Below are positions 44,722 to 56,494 of a stretch of DNA of 64,000 nucleotides, piece after piece (the first letter of the stretch is position 1; each line of letters opens with the position of its first letter). The DNA is from Gerris lacustris (Eukaryota; Arthropoda; Insecta; Hemiptera; Gerridae): the NCBI GenBank assembly GCA_951217055.1, contig OX578276.1, positions 114,374,313-114,438,312 on the forward strand, read 5' to 3'. The position numbers and the translations under genes are program-made. The notes beneath the pieces are model-generated. The model had not been told where the DNA came from and ran no database searches. It saw nothing but the letters and a program-made list of their open reading frames with translations.

Positions 44722-44909
44722 CTTCTTGGCCTCATGAATAGTTTTTCTGTGGAGATGCATTTGGGGCCTTCTCTTTTTCTTCTCATCTTCTCATCACATT
44801 CGGCTTGCCTTGCTGCGTCATAAATTCCTCTCGAAGATACTAGCTGAGGACTGCTAAGTACCATTTTGCCAAGCTTACCGACCGATGGTATCACCCTTTG
44901 GGCACAACT
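44722..44909 (-). CDS. Internal coding exon of the unidentified host gene
   Basis: 188 nt, from the acceptor TTTTTGTAG (44910-44918) to the donor AAG|GTATGA (44722/44721). It reads SCAQRVIPSVGKLGKMVLSS at its start and GIYDAARQAECDEKMRRKRE in the middle, ending LFMRPR plus two bases of a split codon. It joins in phase to 38486-38627, giving 109 residues in this window. The first part, basic, Ser-rich and without acids, resembles a mitochondrial presequence; that is inference. An internal ATG (44894) would give a shorter start, but the Cys-containing extension back to the acceptor is open, so I prefer an upstream first exon, which I could not locate. Confidence 0.8.
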
Positions 44910-44918
44910 CTACAAAAA

Positions 44919-45917
44919 TATATAGTTGATTAGGACTAAATAAATAACCTTTAGTCTAAATGTGCAGAGGCGTTAGGTTAACACTCATGCTATGAGAGGG
45001 TTCAGTCGAATTTGTGTTGCCTGTATAATGTATCTAATTGGATTAAGTCAATTGACCCTTAATATAGTTTAGTGTAAGATCGTGACTGCAAACTAACCAA
45101 GGCATTTAGTGCTTCAAATTAAAGTCTAGATGCATATATATACATATATGTAATTGTAGAATCTGCAGCAACATATAAATAACATTTATATTCAATTTTA
45201 ATGATCTTCCGGATTTATTGAAAAAGCTATTTTGTAAATTAGTAATAGTTCTATTGACAAATTATGCATACGATTTTAACAATGCATATTATTAACTCGT
45301 AATATATTATTAAATTTATTATTATCAAAGGTTTATGCTTTCTCCTTAAGTAGCCGGGTAGTGGTATCCTTTTTATTAGCTGCTAATCGGCCCGCATCAT
45401 TGATAGTATCGTGCCCCCATATGTCGAATTTTCTTCATACATAGACTTCGAGTTGTTCTATATTATGTTTATTTTATTAATCTTATAAGAACCTTTAACG
45501 TGGTGATTTGTCGATAAGTTGATAGTTATTTTTTACTGCTTCCAAATATATAAATATCTGGAAATGTTAGAAAAAAGAGGTTGACCGGGTGAAGAATAAG
45601 GGCAGGCCCGAAAGAGGTGAGAATAGTGCAGCCGCCCAGGGTCCCAATTATTAAGATTATGGAGTATAATAGTTTACCCTTGCCCTGAAACAGCTGCAGC
45701 AGCCTATATGTCGTGATAAAACCAAATTAGAAATCAGAAATTTATCGAAAGTCTGGATTCATTCTGCTATAACTTATGGAAAGGAACTTAATTCAGAATT
45801 GAAAATGAAATCCGCAATTATTATACGAGCTGGACGAAAATCAAAAACATCTCGTAAGAAAAACAGATTTTGTCTATAGAGCTTACTTACCTTTGTATAA
45901 TAAATATTTTTTGGTTA
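44919..45917. other. Non-coding stretch upstream of the host exon
   Basis: Likely intron if a 5' exon lies further right. No exon with a matching phase-0 donor was convincing. A strong donor-like AAAG|GTAAGT occurs on the minus strand at about 45885-45893 without a supported exon. Confidence 0.35.
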
Positions 45918-46145
45918 TATTGAGACGCAGGGCAGGGCAGTACAGTTTTTTTCAACCACAGATATATATGAAACCGCACGAATTAATACGCAGAGCAGGG
46001 TAGGGCAGTACTACACCACGCACATGGCCTACCCGAAGCTAGTACATCGGACGTCTAAATCCGCGCGGACTCGTATACTTCTGCGTTTGAAATAACCCTG
46101 CTTCCCTGCCCTGCGTTGCCTGCGTCTCATTGTGCACCCGGGCTT
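45918..46145. mobile_element. Possible small TIR element
   Basis: GAGACGCAGGGCAGGGCAGT at about 45924 is echoed in inverse near 46090-46125 (reverse complement GAGACGCAGGCAACGCAGGG). The interior repeats GCAGGGTAGGGCAGTAC. The ends are not cleanly defined. Confidence 0.4.
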
Positions 46146-47219
46146 ATAAGTGGGTTTAACAAAATTAAACTAAAAAAACGAAATAACATGCATGTGTATT
46201 TTAATAGTTATTCTGTAATGAATAGCATAATTGTTAGTAAATCTTTTCTTTACTGCGAAAAAAGTGGACAACATTTTTAGTAAAATCGTTCCATACCTCC
46301 ATCTTATCTTGTATTAGCTTGCAAAACCTTGGCTTGTTTCTTGAATTCTTGAAACTATTCTTTAATTACTTAAATCATGACTTGATCTTGTTTATTTATG
46401 AAATGACATTTTCATGTCAATATAAATATATTTACCAGTTATTCACTGCATTGTTTTGATTGATTAAAAAGTCGAGTATTTTAATACTATTAGTCAAGCG
46501 AAGGCTTCGAACATTTTTTTAATAACCATTATTTAATACCTTATTATTGCTCAAGCTTCAATAATGTCATACTTGTTCAAATGTTTAAGTTTTAGGTAGT
46601 ATTCATACTACGAAAAGATTAATTACTTAAAGATTATTTTACTTTAAATCATCCTACTTGTAGTTTATAAGCAAATCCCAGCAATTATCGATATTCAGCA
46701 CTTAATTTGATATATAATATTGTTCATTTTGGAAAGGTTTTATCCAACAAAATACTTTTTATAGAGTATTCTTTGAATTTTTAATATTCTGGGCTTTGAA
46801 GTACGTTCTTTATTTAAATATGTGGTTGCGGTTTTTCAATTCTAAACTGCGGTTTCTTACCCTCTCTTTTTAAATATGGAATATTTTCTTTCTTGATGAT
46901 TCCCTTTCATCTGCGTTTGTTTGAAGCGTTTGTAAATTAAATATTATTACCATAATTTGAAGCTGTTTCTTTTATTTATATATTAACATAATTGTTGTTC
47001 ATTATACTAATTATTCCTTATTATATTATTAAATAAACAGCTTTATACCCAAAGAATTAATATTTTAATAATATAGGTAATTTATTTGACAGTCAAAGAA
47101 TATCAACATTTTTATAGATAAAATTCTTTCAAAGGTACTATAATGTAGGATAGGTACCTCTTTCCCATAACACTTTAAATTAATTTATTTTACAAAATAT
47201 TCGTTAATTAGGAATTTCG
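46146..47219. other. AT-rich non-coding stretch
   Basis: Only a diverged piece of the 28-125 direct repeat (GGTAGTATTCATACTACG, about 46595) is recognised. Confidence 0.4.
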
Positions 47220-47945
47220 ACATTTATTAACTAGACATCGTGTGGCTCTATCATTGAAGCGACCGTAATGCAATAAATATTTGATAGTAATCATGATGAT
47301 TTGACTTAAAGAATATGACTGCAATAGAGAGCCGAGTAGGGGAGGAGGGTTTTCTACTATTCCTTAACTTACATGTTCCGACCATCTTCATTTCAACTAT
47401 TATAAAATGTATCACTTCACTACTCAAAAACCTCTGCTTGTATCAAGATGAAATTTTACATGCCTGTTTTAATTGAAGTTTAGGCTTAGACGATGTATAT
47501 GAAGTTTGATTAAAATCGTTACATTTGAACTTAAGATATTGGTAAAAACATTGTTTTCTCTCCTTTAAACGTTTAGGCCCGCTTTATTAATTTAAACGAT
47601 CTTCATTAATTCAAAGCGGTGTCGCTATTGGTTTTACCAAAAAAAGTTTTTTAAAAAAAAAGTTCTTCTCATCGAATAGGTGATATTAGAATTTTTTCCC
47701 GTCCTGAAATTCCAATTTTACATTGGAAGCTCACGTTTACGCAAACGTTACGCGCGAACTCTTGGACGGATAACGCTGTACAACGAACTTTTCTTGAGCA
47801 TTAGTAAAAGGAATTTGTATACTACATTTCAACTAAATCAGTCAACTTTTACTCAAGTTATCGTCGGACACTTTGCCGTTACTGACAGACAGACAGAGAG
47901 ACAGGATGCATAGTTTGTTGAATGTAAAAGCTCGCGCTTCAATTA
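47220..47945 (+). repeat. Dispersed repeat family B, copy 4
   Basis: Same layout as 17470-18200, from GGCTCTATCATTGAAGCGA to GATGCATAGTTTGTTGAATG, with a GACAGACAGACAGAG run before the end. The 77-codon ORF across it is repeat DNA. Confidence 0.7.
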
Positions 47946-48679
47946 TTTTTACACGAACTTAAAATCAAAAGTGTTATTCATTGCTTAGGACTTGTGTCTA
48001 AAAAATAAATTCCCAATTTTGAAGCTGAGATTGTAATTCATCTATAATTCCGTCGCGCCTCATCTCGTTTCAGTAAATATTCATATTGAAAAAATAGCTT
48101 GGATATATATTGTTTCATAAGAAACAAGAGTCTCGTCATGAATGTGTAAAAAAATAAAAAATAGAACATTGAAAATGGTTTGGAAGTAAGGGTCCAAGCG
48201 TTTGCACATACAATAGAAAGACTATTGTAGATTTAAGAGACCTTAAGCTTGTAAACCCATCAAAATCGCTTAAGGTACTTCCTTCTATATTTGGCGACTA
48301 CATTCAAGGATGGATAATGCCCAAATTCATATTGCTTGGATATTTGATTGTTTAAGGACAGTCATTCAATAACATTTATGAATGTCCTTTATAATTTACT
48401 GCTATGATATCTCAACCCTCGAGTTCCCAATTCTATTCTTTCTTCTCTCAAACGGGTAACAAAGGTAAGCTAATTATCAAGTTGTCCTAGGAATTTTTCT
48501 ATAGCTTTTAATTAATTATAATATTTGTTCTTGATATATTTTATAAATAGGCACAATATTAGCCTTGTAAAGATAGATTATAGATGTTACAATAACAGAA
48601 CATTGTCTTATAACCTTTTCTGATTTACGATATTAATCTTTCGTTGTTTATTTAATACTTGTATGTATTTCAATATTGA

Positions 48680-48773
<94 letters not shown>

Positions 48774-50417
48774 TATGCGTTACTGAATAGAAAACCAAGA
48801 AACCTCGTAACCTTGGCCTATAGTCTCATCTAGCACAATATAGGTACTAATTCTATGTCTATTTTACAAATTATTTTTTAAGTTTACAGGTTTTAATCAA
48901 GTAGAGTATAATTATACTATAAAGAACTAATGTGTTTCAACTATATAGGGCTATTTTTATTATTTATTGTTTAACTAATATGAGTTGTTATTTTACTTTA
49001 TTATTGATTACCCATTATTGTAGATTACAAATTTGAATGAATGATAATTGAATCTTTAATCAAATTCAAACACTTATTTATGAGCTAAAATTTAAATATT
49101 TTTTATACAAAATCATCATTTTGAATTCTATAAAAACCTAATTTTCTACAAAAAAACATTTTAAGGAAAATTAATAATTGCACCATGTAATACTAGAGCT
49201 GTGATACATTTTTTATAGTGATTTTTGTTTTTATTGTTAAATGTTATTGTGTAGTTTTTTATGGAAAAAGTATTAAGGAGAAGGTCGACAATATGGTGAT
49301 CAGGATATTCAATTAATATGAATGTTGGTTATGATCTATTTTCCTCCAAAGAAACAGGACTATGAATTAAAAATTACGATTATATGTAACATAAGATTTA
49401 AATTTTAAATCTTGAATGCATTGCTCGAAAATAACTCAAAAAGGAGTCAAAATTTAGCCAAATGATAAAGGAGAGTTCTTTTTTATAATACATTACATAT
49501 CTCTAAAGACTCCCTACAAACAACAATAAATGATCATTTTTTTTTTTTGCCATAGTAAAATAACTGCGATCTTAATAGGCTCTTTGACTATCTTACTGTG
49601 GAGTCTAGAAAAATATAAGTAGTTTGTTTCGTAATAGTAAATCTGGAACAAATGTATGCAACGTCTTGTTTGTTTTAATCTGTTTATAATTGCTTTTGAA
49701 TATTGATCAATTGAAAAATTACTTAAGAGTTATTAGGCAATGACTGACAATGCATTTGGAATGTGATGTAATATATGCTTGTTGACTGTTGAGATTGATG
49801 AAATTAGAATGAATTTGTCGTAAAAATTATAAATCATAAATTCTGCGGAGAATCACTTAGAGGAGACGGAGAAAAGAGGGTAGAAGGATGGGAGAAAAAT
49901 ATATTGTGAGGAATGGATGGATGTCAACCAATGAAATTTAATAATCATAAATAGTTACAATTCTGTTTTTATATTATATTGTTATAATTATAAGTTGTTA
50001 AAAATGTCTGTATTATGTTATTATAAATTATAAGTTGTTATAATTAAATTAATGTAAGTTATAATTGTATTAATGTAATAAGTTTATTATTGTCAGAGTA
50101 TTTGAATGTATTTTGTTGAATTTATAGTTTTATGAGCTAAGAATGTTTTATTCTTTCTTGCTGCTGAATAAATTTATAATTACTATTGCATGATGAATGT
50201 TTGCATGAGAATTGCTGAACTATAGAAAAACTAACCACAGGAATCAGCTAATTTAGAAATCTACTGAAACAAATTATTTGTATTTGTCTAATATATAGTT
50301 ATTTTTTTTAGTTATTCGTCCAATAATAGGACAGGAGGAATGTACCACACTACCTGGCAGACTATTCTTTTAAAATTATACATGTTTTAATGATCAAAAA
50401 CGTAAAACACAGAAGAA
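47946..50417. other. AT-rich non-coding stretch
   Basis: No gene or element ends recognised apart from the AT microsatellite listed next. Confidence 0.4.
48683..48769. repeat. (TA)n microsatellite
   Basis: About 87 bp of uninterrupted TA dinucleotide. Confidence 0.95.
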
Positions 50418-50738
50418 TTTACATTTTAATTTAAATCAAATTATAATTATTTTTAACTACGGGAAACAGACAGAGATAAATACACTCCAGCGCCGGGATT
50501 ATAACCACGGTCCTCTATATTTCCAGTATAGCGCTCTACCAACTAAGCTACGCAGGAGAATGATTTTCTCTGACGTTAATGATACCTTGTCCCGAATTTA
50601 TGCTTTCAATTTTCTACAAATCTGAGAAGTCAACATTTATGACATAGAACTAGACCGAGAAATAACGCTTATAATTATAAAGTGCCTAATTAGTACCTGT
50701 ACCTAGTACAATCAATTAGAAATTAATATTTTACGATA
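50418..50738 (-). mobile_element. Second copy of the tRNA-containing element of 28-406, truncated
   Basis: Has part of the direct repeat at the left, the tRNA-like core, and the upstream spacer ending ATTTTACGAT, where the copy stops. It keeps about 70 bp (roughly 50584-50654) that the copy at 28-406 lacks, so that copy is an internal deletion, or this one carries an insertion. No second direct repeat and no target duplication visible. Confidence 0.7.
50485..50557 (-). pseudogene. tRNA-like sequence, decayed box B
   Basis: The anticodon arm, D arm and acceptor 5' strand are identical to 138-210, but the T loop has changed (GGTTATAATCC instead of GGTTCAAATCC), so pol III box B and T-loop folding are lost. 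Confidence 0.65.
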
Positions 50739-50779
50739 TAGCCAACCTTAAGATTGTTTCATTAAAACAGCTTACTTTA

Positions 50780-52900
50780 GCTTGAGCGTGTAAATTAGTC
50801 ATCGGGTGGACCTAGAGGAATTCGTCGCCGAGCGTAAATACTTATTTTGTGTAGTTTGCAATTTATTTAAGTTTGTACGGCATGCGTTACTCTACGAACC
50901 GCAGGCATATGTTAGTATCGGTCGAATGACAATTTTTTAAATAATAAATTTATTCAGTACGTCTAACATTGTCTCTACAAAGAAGAGGAAAAAGTAGTCT
51001 GATTTTCTTTTACATTTATTGACCAGGCTATTGATATGACTAGTAAAAGTAGGTTTGGAATTAAACTGTACCAAATATTTTGCGGAGTTGCTCCAGGGAA
51101 TGACAACATTATTTATTTTTAGGTTAGAGGGAATTGAAGGGCGCCTTTTCGTGAAAAGTACCGCCTCGAACTTAGTTAATTAGGAGAAAGTCTCCATTTT
51201 ATTAAGTAGGTAGGCATGAAGCCTAGCTAGCGCAGTATTTAAACGTTCAGTTATGGTCTCAACTCTCCAAAAAGAGGAGAATAATGCTACGTCTTCGGCA
51301 AAAATCGCTATTAACACCCTGCTAAGTAACAAGTAAATCGATTGTATACAATGTATATAATATTGGCCCTAGAATTAAACCGTGGGGAACCCCGGCTGTT
51401 ATTGGGAATGTGGACGACGTGGTGTTACTAAACCCCGGGATGGATTTTAAAGCGTGTATATTCTCTAAATAGGAAGAAATCATTTTGACGATATAATATG
51501 GAAAGTTAAGTTTGATAAGTTTATACGAAAGGTCATTGTGCTAAACTGTGTCAAAAGCTCATTCTAAATCGATTAGTATTAAAACAGTGTGGTTTTTAAT
51601 TTTAAAGTTATTTTGTATGTGATCAACCACTCTACATAATCGTCCCTGGGGCGAATGCTTACTCCGAAAACCGAACTGTTCCTTCGGAAGTATATCCTTG
51701 TCAGTTACAAAGCTGTTAAATCTTATTTCAACCATATAATTTCAAAGATTTTACTCGAGGAATCTAAAAGACTAATCAAACGATAGCTACTAGGGTTTTC
51801 TGGATCCTTACCGGGTTTCGGAATCACTATGAATTTGGAGATTTTCCACGAATTTAGAAAATGTCCTAACAGATGACATTATATTAAAGATATAGGTCAG
51901 GTGTACAATTGCTTTTTTAGGTAGATGCTGTAGCATACAGTTACTGATAACGTCTGGCCCAGGGGACTGACGGACTTTTCTAGCTTTTATAATCTTCCAA
52001 ATTTCATTAGGATAGGTTAATTTACAATCAGTGCTAATAATATTACAGTGTGTTGAGTTTTATTAATAATATTCGTGTGATTTCTTGAACTCAAATTGTC
52101 ATTTTTCGCATGAACAGATAATAATGTTTCTCCTAACTTATGGTGGAGTCTCAGCTGCAGGTTTATTTCTAAAGTATTTAACAACTTTCCAAAATACAGA
52201 TTTGTCAGGCGACATCTTAGACAGAAATTTGGACCATTTATCATTCTCGTAACAACGAATAGAAGTTCTAACCTTTTTTGTAATAAGTTTTTAATTTGGG
52301 CTAGAAAGGGTGTTTTGTACTTTTGATATAATTTTCTAAATCGGGTTTTAATTTTAATCAAAACTTTTAAACTACAAGGAATATTTAATATTTATTTATT
52401 GTGAAATTTTTGTTGTGGCATGGTTTTTTTTAGCGTGACCAAAGTGCCAATAAAAGATATGACAGTTTCTTCTACGGCTAAAGCTGTAGGTATTTCTGGT
52501 TTCACTAATAAGTTTTGATTAATAAAGTCTCTAAATCCTTTCCAATTAATTTTAGATTTTTTGAGTTATAGGAAGCAGTCATAACCCGTTTAGCGGCCAA
52601 TGAATGTAATACAGGGTTATGAGCCTAGAATACTTAATCTTATCGGATCTGTTACATTTATTTTTCCTTTACACTCAGCTAAGTCCATATAACTAGGTTC
52701 ACGGTCTTGGAGGGAAATACGTTAGGCTATCAAAAAACTAAGATATTTGCTTGCATGTTTAACGATAAATCATGAAGTGTGAATATATCCGGCTTTATTA
52801 GATGTTATGCATCTCCAATTTGTATGCCTAGAGTTGAAATCTCCTAGTAGTCAAATTCTTATGCTTATTAAAAACAATTTAGTTATGTCATTTTTACTAT
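50780..52900 (-). pseudogene. LINE ORF2 remnant: endonuclease C-part and reverse transcriptase
   Basis: Minus-strand landmarks in order: LLGDFNSRHTNW (endonuclease GDFN motif, about 52830), a connecting helical region (52017-52361 is open for 114 codons), the RT phrase AGVPHGLILGPILYTLY (about 51345-51398), the catalytic motif as FAED where FADD is expected (about 51295-51313), and the thumb RPILTYACGS followed by KLQTTQNKYLR (about 50830-50930). Stops and frame changes separate them. The altered YADD-type motif and stops show it is inactive. Confidence 0.85.
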
Positions 52901-52933
52901 TCCTCCCCTATGGTAGGAAAAGTATTGATTTCA

Positions 52934-52938
<5 letters not shown>

Positions 52939-52981
<43 letters not shown>

Positions 52982-53590
52982 AGATGTCATCTGAATTATC
53001 CGTTTTGGGTGTTTTTAAGACCTCCTAAGTGGTTTTCAGCATGACGTTTGAATGTGTGTATGTGTGTTATCTTCTTAGCGCCCAGGGTATGTAACTAGAG
53101 AGTTGAAACTTGGCAGAAAAATCAGTCCTTACTTCTAGTTGTGCCGCCCGGAAAATCAACATTTTCCGCCATCTTGAACCTAGCTTGCTGAGTCAGCAAA
53201 AAATTTAAAAAATCGTGGCAATCGGAAAAAAGTCCAATCGAGTTAAAATTTGGCATGAATGTATCTCTTTGTATGAGAAACAAATCCACCAAATTTAATT
53301 TTGATATCGGCCACCATTTTAAAGTTATCAATTTTTGAAATTTGAAACTTTAGTGGTTAAAAATACCGAAAGTATAAATACGTTTTTGACATATAGCATA
53401 CCGTAGGAACCGGAAAAAATTAAGGAACAAATATGAAAAAAACCGATTAAATTCCATTAATTAGTTTAAATGTTTAGAGCAACATAATTATTAATTAGTG
53501 TGATACTTTTGTTAAACGTCGAAGTTTGTTTACATCTGTCAAAATACCGCCAAAATTCAAATAATTAAATGAATGAAATAAAATTAATGT
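52939..53590 (-). mobile_element. A-tailed retroposed insertion inside the LINE
   Basis: A pure T42 tract (52939-52980) reads as a long poly-A on the minus strand. Upstream of it, 52981 to about 53590 interrupts the endonuclease frame of the host LINE, which resumes at about 53600. The insert has CCGCCATCTTGAACC and GGCCACCATTTTAAAG phrases and no ORF. The unbroken long tail suggests it is younger than its host. The exact 5' boundary is uncertain. Confidence 0.65.
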
Positions 53591-53599
53591 ATATTTTTT

Positions 53600-53965
53600 T
53601 AGTGGCCTCCGAAGTAAGGAAAAGTTCCGAGGTACCCCGTACCCGATTTTTTATAATTGTCAGTTCTACCTGTTCTGTAGACTGATACAAGATAAGTTAC
53701 ATTTTTAGGTGGTATTAACTTTAATCCAATAGCTTCGAACGATTTAAAACTGGGTAATGCTATCTGTTCATGATTTATACAAGATTTAACAAGTATTCTC
53801 ACACCACCACCGTGAGAATTGCGATCAATTCTGTAAAATTTATATTTTTTAAAGTTAATTCTGGTCGAATAATCTAATTTAGTGTTTCATTCAGACTATA
53901 AATATCTATGGTCAGATGGTTCAATATTAGAGAAAGTTCTTGTTTTTTAGTTGAAATGGAATTAC
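53600..53965 (-). pseudogene. LINE ORF2 remnant: APE-type endonuclease N-part
   Basis: Minus frames give KKQELSLILNHLTIDIYSLN then ETL, and YKFYRIDRNSHGGGVRILVK, the classic start of Jockey-clade AP endonucleases (the Glu of SLNET and the R.DR...GGG loop). It runs into the insertion at 53590. Confidence 0.75.
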
Positions 53966-53989
53966 TTAATTTGTAGCACTAATAGTTTG

Positions 53990-54579
53990 CTTAATTGTAG
54001 CATTAATTTGGAAAAGTTAAAACATGATTTAAAGTCTTTAATTACTGATAAAATGTCACTCAGCTCAGAGAAGGAAGATCTTGATTTTGAAATATCGTCA
54101 TCTTTATTTCTAGTAGAAAGTTGTGTTGGCCAAATTGGTTTCTTAGATTCTGCTTCGGACGTATGTCTTGGTGTAAGGTGTCAGGGAAGTCATCTTGTTA
54201 GTGAACAAACAATTTAGCTTTAATGTTCTTGGTGTTTAGTAGCTGAAGTTTTTTTGGCTCTTTATTGAGCCACATTTTTGAAAACTTCACAGCTCGGGTC
54301 GAAAGCTCTGTGTTGCTGTACGCAATTGACACATTTAAATTTCCCCTCGGTGGTGGATAAAGGACATTTTCTGGAGTAGTGCTGTAGAGCTCATTTATCA
54401 CATTTGACGATTTTGTGGCTTGTAACGGCAGTATGCCCAAAGCTCTGACATAGGTAGCACCGTGTAGTGAGTCTTCTATTGATGTATTTTGCCCCGTGAC
54501 ATGACAATACAAAAGAGTTTAAATATTTAATATTGTTCTAACCAAAGTTCCTGGTTTAAATGTTATTAAGAACGTTTAA
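53990..54579 (-). pseudogene. LINE ORF1 (gag) remnant, zinc-knuckle part
   Basis: On the minus strand about 54460-54322: RCYLCQSFGHTAVTSHK, KCDK, a frame break, then HYSRKCPLSTTEGKFKCVNC. These are the consecutive Cys/His knuckles of Jockey-type ORF1 (C..C....H with the last Cys changed to Ser in the first). The coding frame is broken between them and stops soon after. ORF1 continues upstream across the nested insertions at 58593-59075. Confidence 0.75.
54496..54576. repeat. 81-bp direct duplication, left copy
   Basis: Identical to 58513-58593 except one base (GTTCCTGG versus GTTCCAGG). The two copies bracket the tandem PIF/Harbinger elements; each is LINE ORF1 sequence. Confidence 0.85.
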
Positions 54580-54799
54580 AGGTCCATTTACACACATCAG
54601 TGACAGTGACAGTGACGGCACAGTGCCGTGACCGGCCCGTGATTTCCCGACCGTGAAGTTGTTTACACTCATCAGTGACGTGACAGTGACAGCACAGTGC
54701 AGTGATCCAATATTGTTTTCTATTTGAAGGGTTTCGTCCGTTGTGTGGCTGTGCACTATAGTGGCTAGGACACTGCCCACTGCACAATTTATAAGATCT

Positions 54800-55140
54800 T
54801 ACGAGAAACCTGCAAAATAATTACTGAAAAATCTGATTGACCAATTGATGCCTAACAGAGGAAGAACATCGCAAATGATTTTTAAGAAATATGGAATTTT
54901 CCTAACTGCGTAGGAGCTTTGGATGGAAAATACGATACTATCCAGGCTCTTCCAAACACCAAGTATATTATTCCATAAATTAAAAAAAATACTAATAATA
55001 ACGTTTTCAGTAGTCTTACTGGCTCTTGTAGACGGTCATTGCAGTTTTATTGCTATCGAAGTAGTGCATACGGGATCAAATGCGTGTGGCGGTGGTGTCG
55101 CGAGATACCCGGTAGGAACAGAGTTCCTTACGCTTTTCAT
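54800..55140 (+). pseudogene. Harbinger transposase fragment (DDE_Tnp_4 start)
   Basis: Frame pieces read [14 protein letters not shown], where the D of LDGK is the first catalytic Asp of the family, then VVLLALVDGHCSFIAIEV and HTGSNACGG. Two frames are needed, so at least one frameshift is present near 54960-55000. The rest of the transposase is deleted. Confidence 0.75.
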
Positions 55141-55157
55141 TGAATATAAATTATTAA

Positions 55158-55568
55158 TAACCTCTACACACTGGCCGACACGACCGTTAGCACCGACCGT
55201 CCTTGTCGGGGCCTTGCCTACACACACCCCGACCGAACGAGCCGACAAATGAGCCGACTCGACTACTAGTCCAGTTTAGCAGCAATACCTACTCGTGGTG
55301 CGTAGTTCTGAAAGTAACATCAAACGGAAATGAAGCTGAGGTGAAGGTACAAGTCGGCCTGTTGGACCCAACAACGCTACACACACACCGACCTGACAAA
55401 AAAAAGTGGTGAGGGAGTCGGCGGTCGGATGGTCTAGCCAACACGACCGGCCGACCGTCGGCCCCGAAGAATTCATGTCCCGACAGCGCTACACACCGGC
55501 CAACTGTCGGGCCCGACGGTTGTAGCCCCGACCGTCAGGCCCGACAGTTGGCCGGTGTGTAGGGGGTT
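55158..55568. mobile_element. MITE nested in Harbinger copy 1, TAA target duplication
   Basis: Inverted ends AACCTCTACACACTGGCC (from 55159) and AACCCCCTACACACCGGCC (reverse complement of the right end). Flanked by TAA (55155-55157 and 55569-55571). The same site without insertion exists in copy 2 (ATTATTAAATCACAG at about 56811-56825), an internal empty-site proof. CG-rich, with GACCG/CGGTC motifs throughout. No coding. Confidence 0.85.
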
Positions 55569-56494
55569 TAAATCACAGTGCTAAGTATACGATGCTAACT
55601 ACTTATACATGGTGGAGTTATAAAAGAGACAAAATTAAAAGTAACTAACTATGTGGCGGAGTTAGCGGCAAAACTAAAAGAAAATAATTTGCATTTCGTG
55701 CAAGAGACCTGGTCTCTCTCTTGGTTATCAAATCCCTTCATATATGAAATTTTTTGCTATAATTAACGTAATTAAATATTGCACAAAAAAGGAGAAATAT
55801 ATAGGCAAAGTCGTGTATATTTCTCTAAGAGTAAAATACTCATTGCCTAAACAATTTTTTACATTTCTATTCCTATTTTACTACAGATAGCATTTGTGAA
55901 CTCTGTGTCCATGAATTTTGCATGCCAGAGATCTAACACACGGGATAGTTGATCACTAACACTATTAATTTTTTGTCATTCGCGTCTTTAACAAAACAAT
56001 ACCACAAACTATCATTTCTTTTTGTTAAAAAATGTTTATTTTATTTTATAATTATTTTTTATTTTTCACTTTAGAAAAATATCGTCCACATAAAATAACA
56101 GAAATTTCACTGTATAGTGTCGGCGACAGTATTTTTTTCACTGTCACTGACACGTGCCGGGTGAGTGTAAACAACACCCTTCAAATCTCTAAAAGAATAT
56201 TTTAAATTCGTCTGTGGGATCACGGGCCGGTCACGGCACTGTGCCGTCACTGTCACTGTCACTGATGTGTGTAAATGGACCTTATAGGTCCATTTACACA
56301 CATCAGTGACCGTGACAGTGACGGCACAGTGCCGTGACCGGCCCGTGATTTCCACACCGTAAAGTTGTTTACACTCATCCAATATTGTTTTCTATTTGAA
56401 GGGTTTCGTCCGTTGTGTGGCTGTGCACTATATAGTGCTAGCTAGGGCACTGCACAGTCTATAAGATCTTACGAGAAACCTGCAAAATAATTAC

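Larger units (their letters stand above)
54580..56282 (+). mobile_element. PIF/Harbinger element, copy 1 (deletion derivative), 1703 bp
   Basis: Ends are long, nearly perfect inverted repeats starting AGGTCCATTTACACACATCA, followed by GTGACAGTGAC and GGCACAGTGCCGTGACCGG. The plus strand encodes part of a Harbinger transposase (54800-55140). Compared with copy 2 it lacks the stretch with the second half of the transposase (the join is near 55692) and it carries its own nested MITE (55158-55568). Confidence 0.85.

Noticed and set aside
44658..44894. Reading the ORF at 44658-44894 as a single-exon gene starting at its ATG
   Set aside because: A GTATGA donor at 44721 with a phase-matched downstream exon, and an open in-frame extension back to an acceptor at 44910, fit a spliced gene better.
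52807..53028. Plus-strand ORF with a poly-Phe run
   Set aside because: Produced by the T42 tract; the real coding history here is the minus-strand LINE.
54556..54787. Minus ORFs rich in Thr-Val (also 56107-56382 and 58335-58529)
   Set aside because: They are translations of the CAGTGACAGTGAC inverted-repeat ends of the Harbinger elements.
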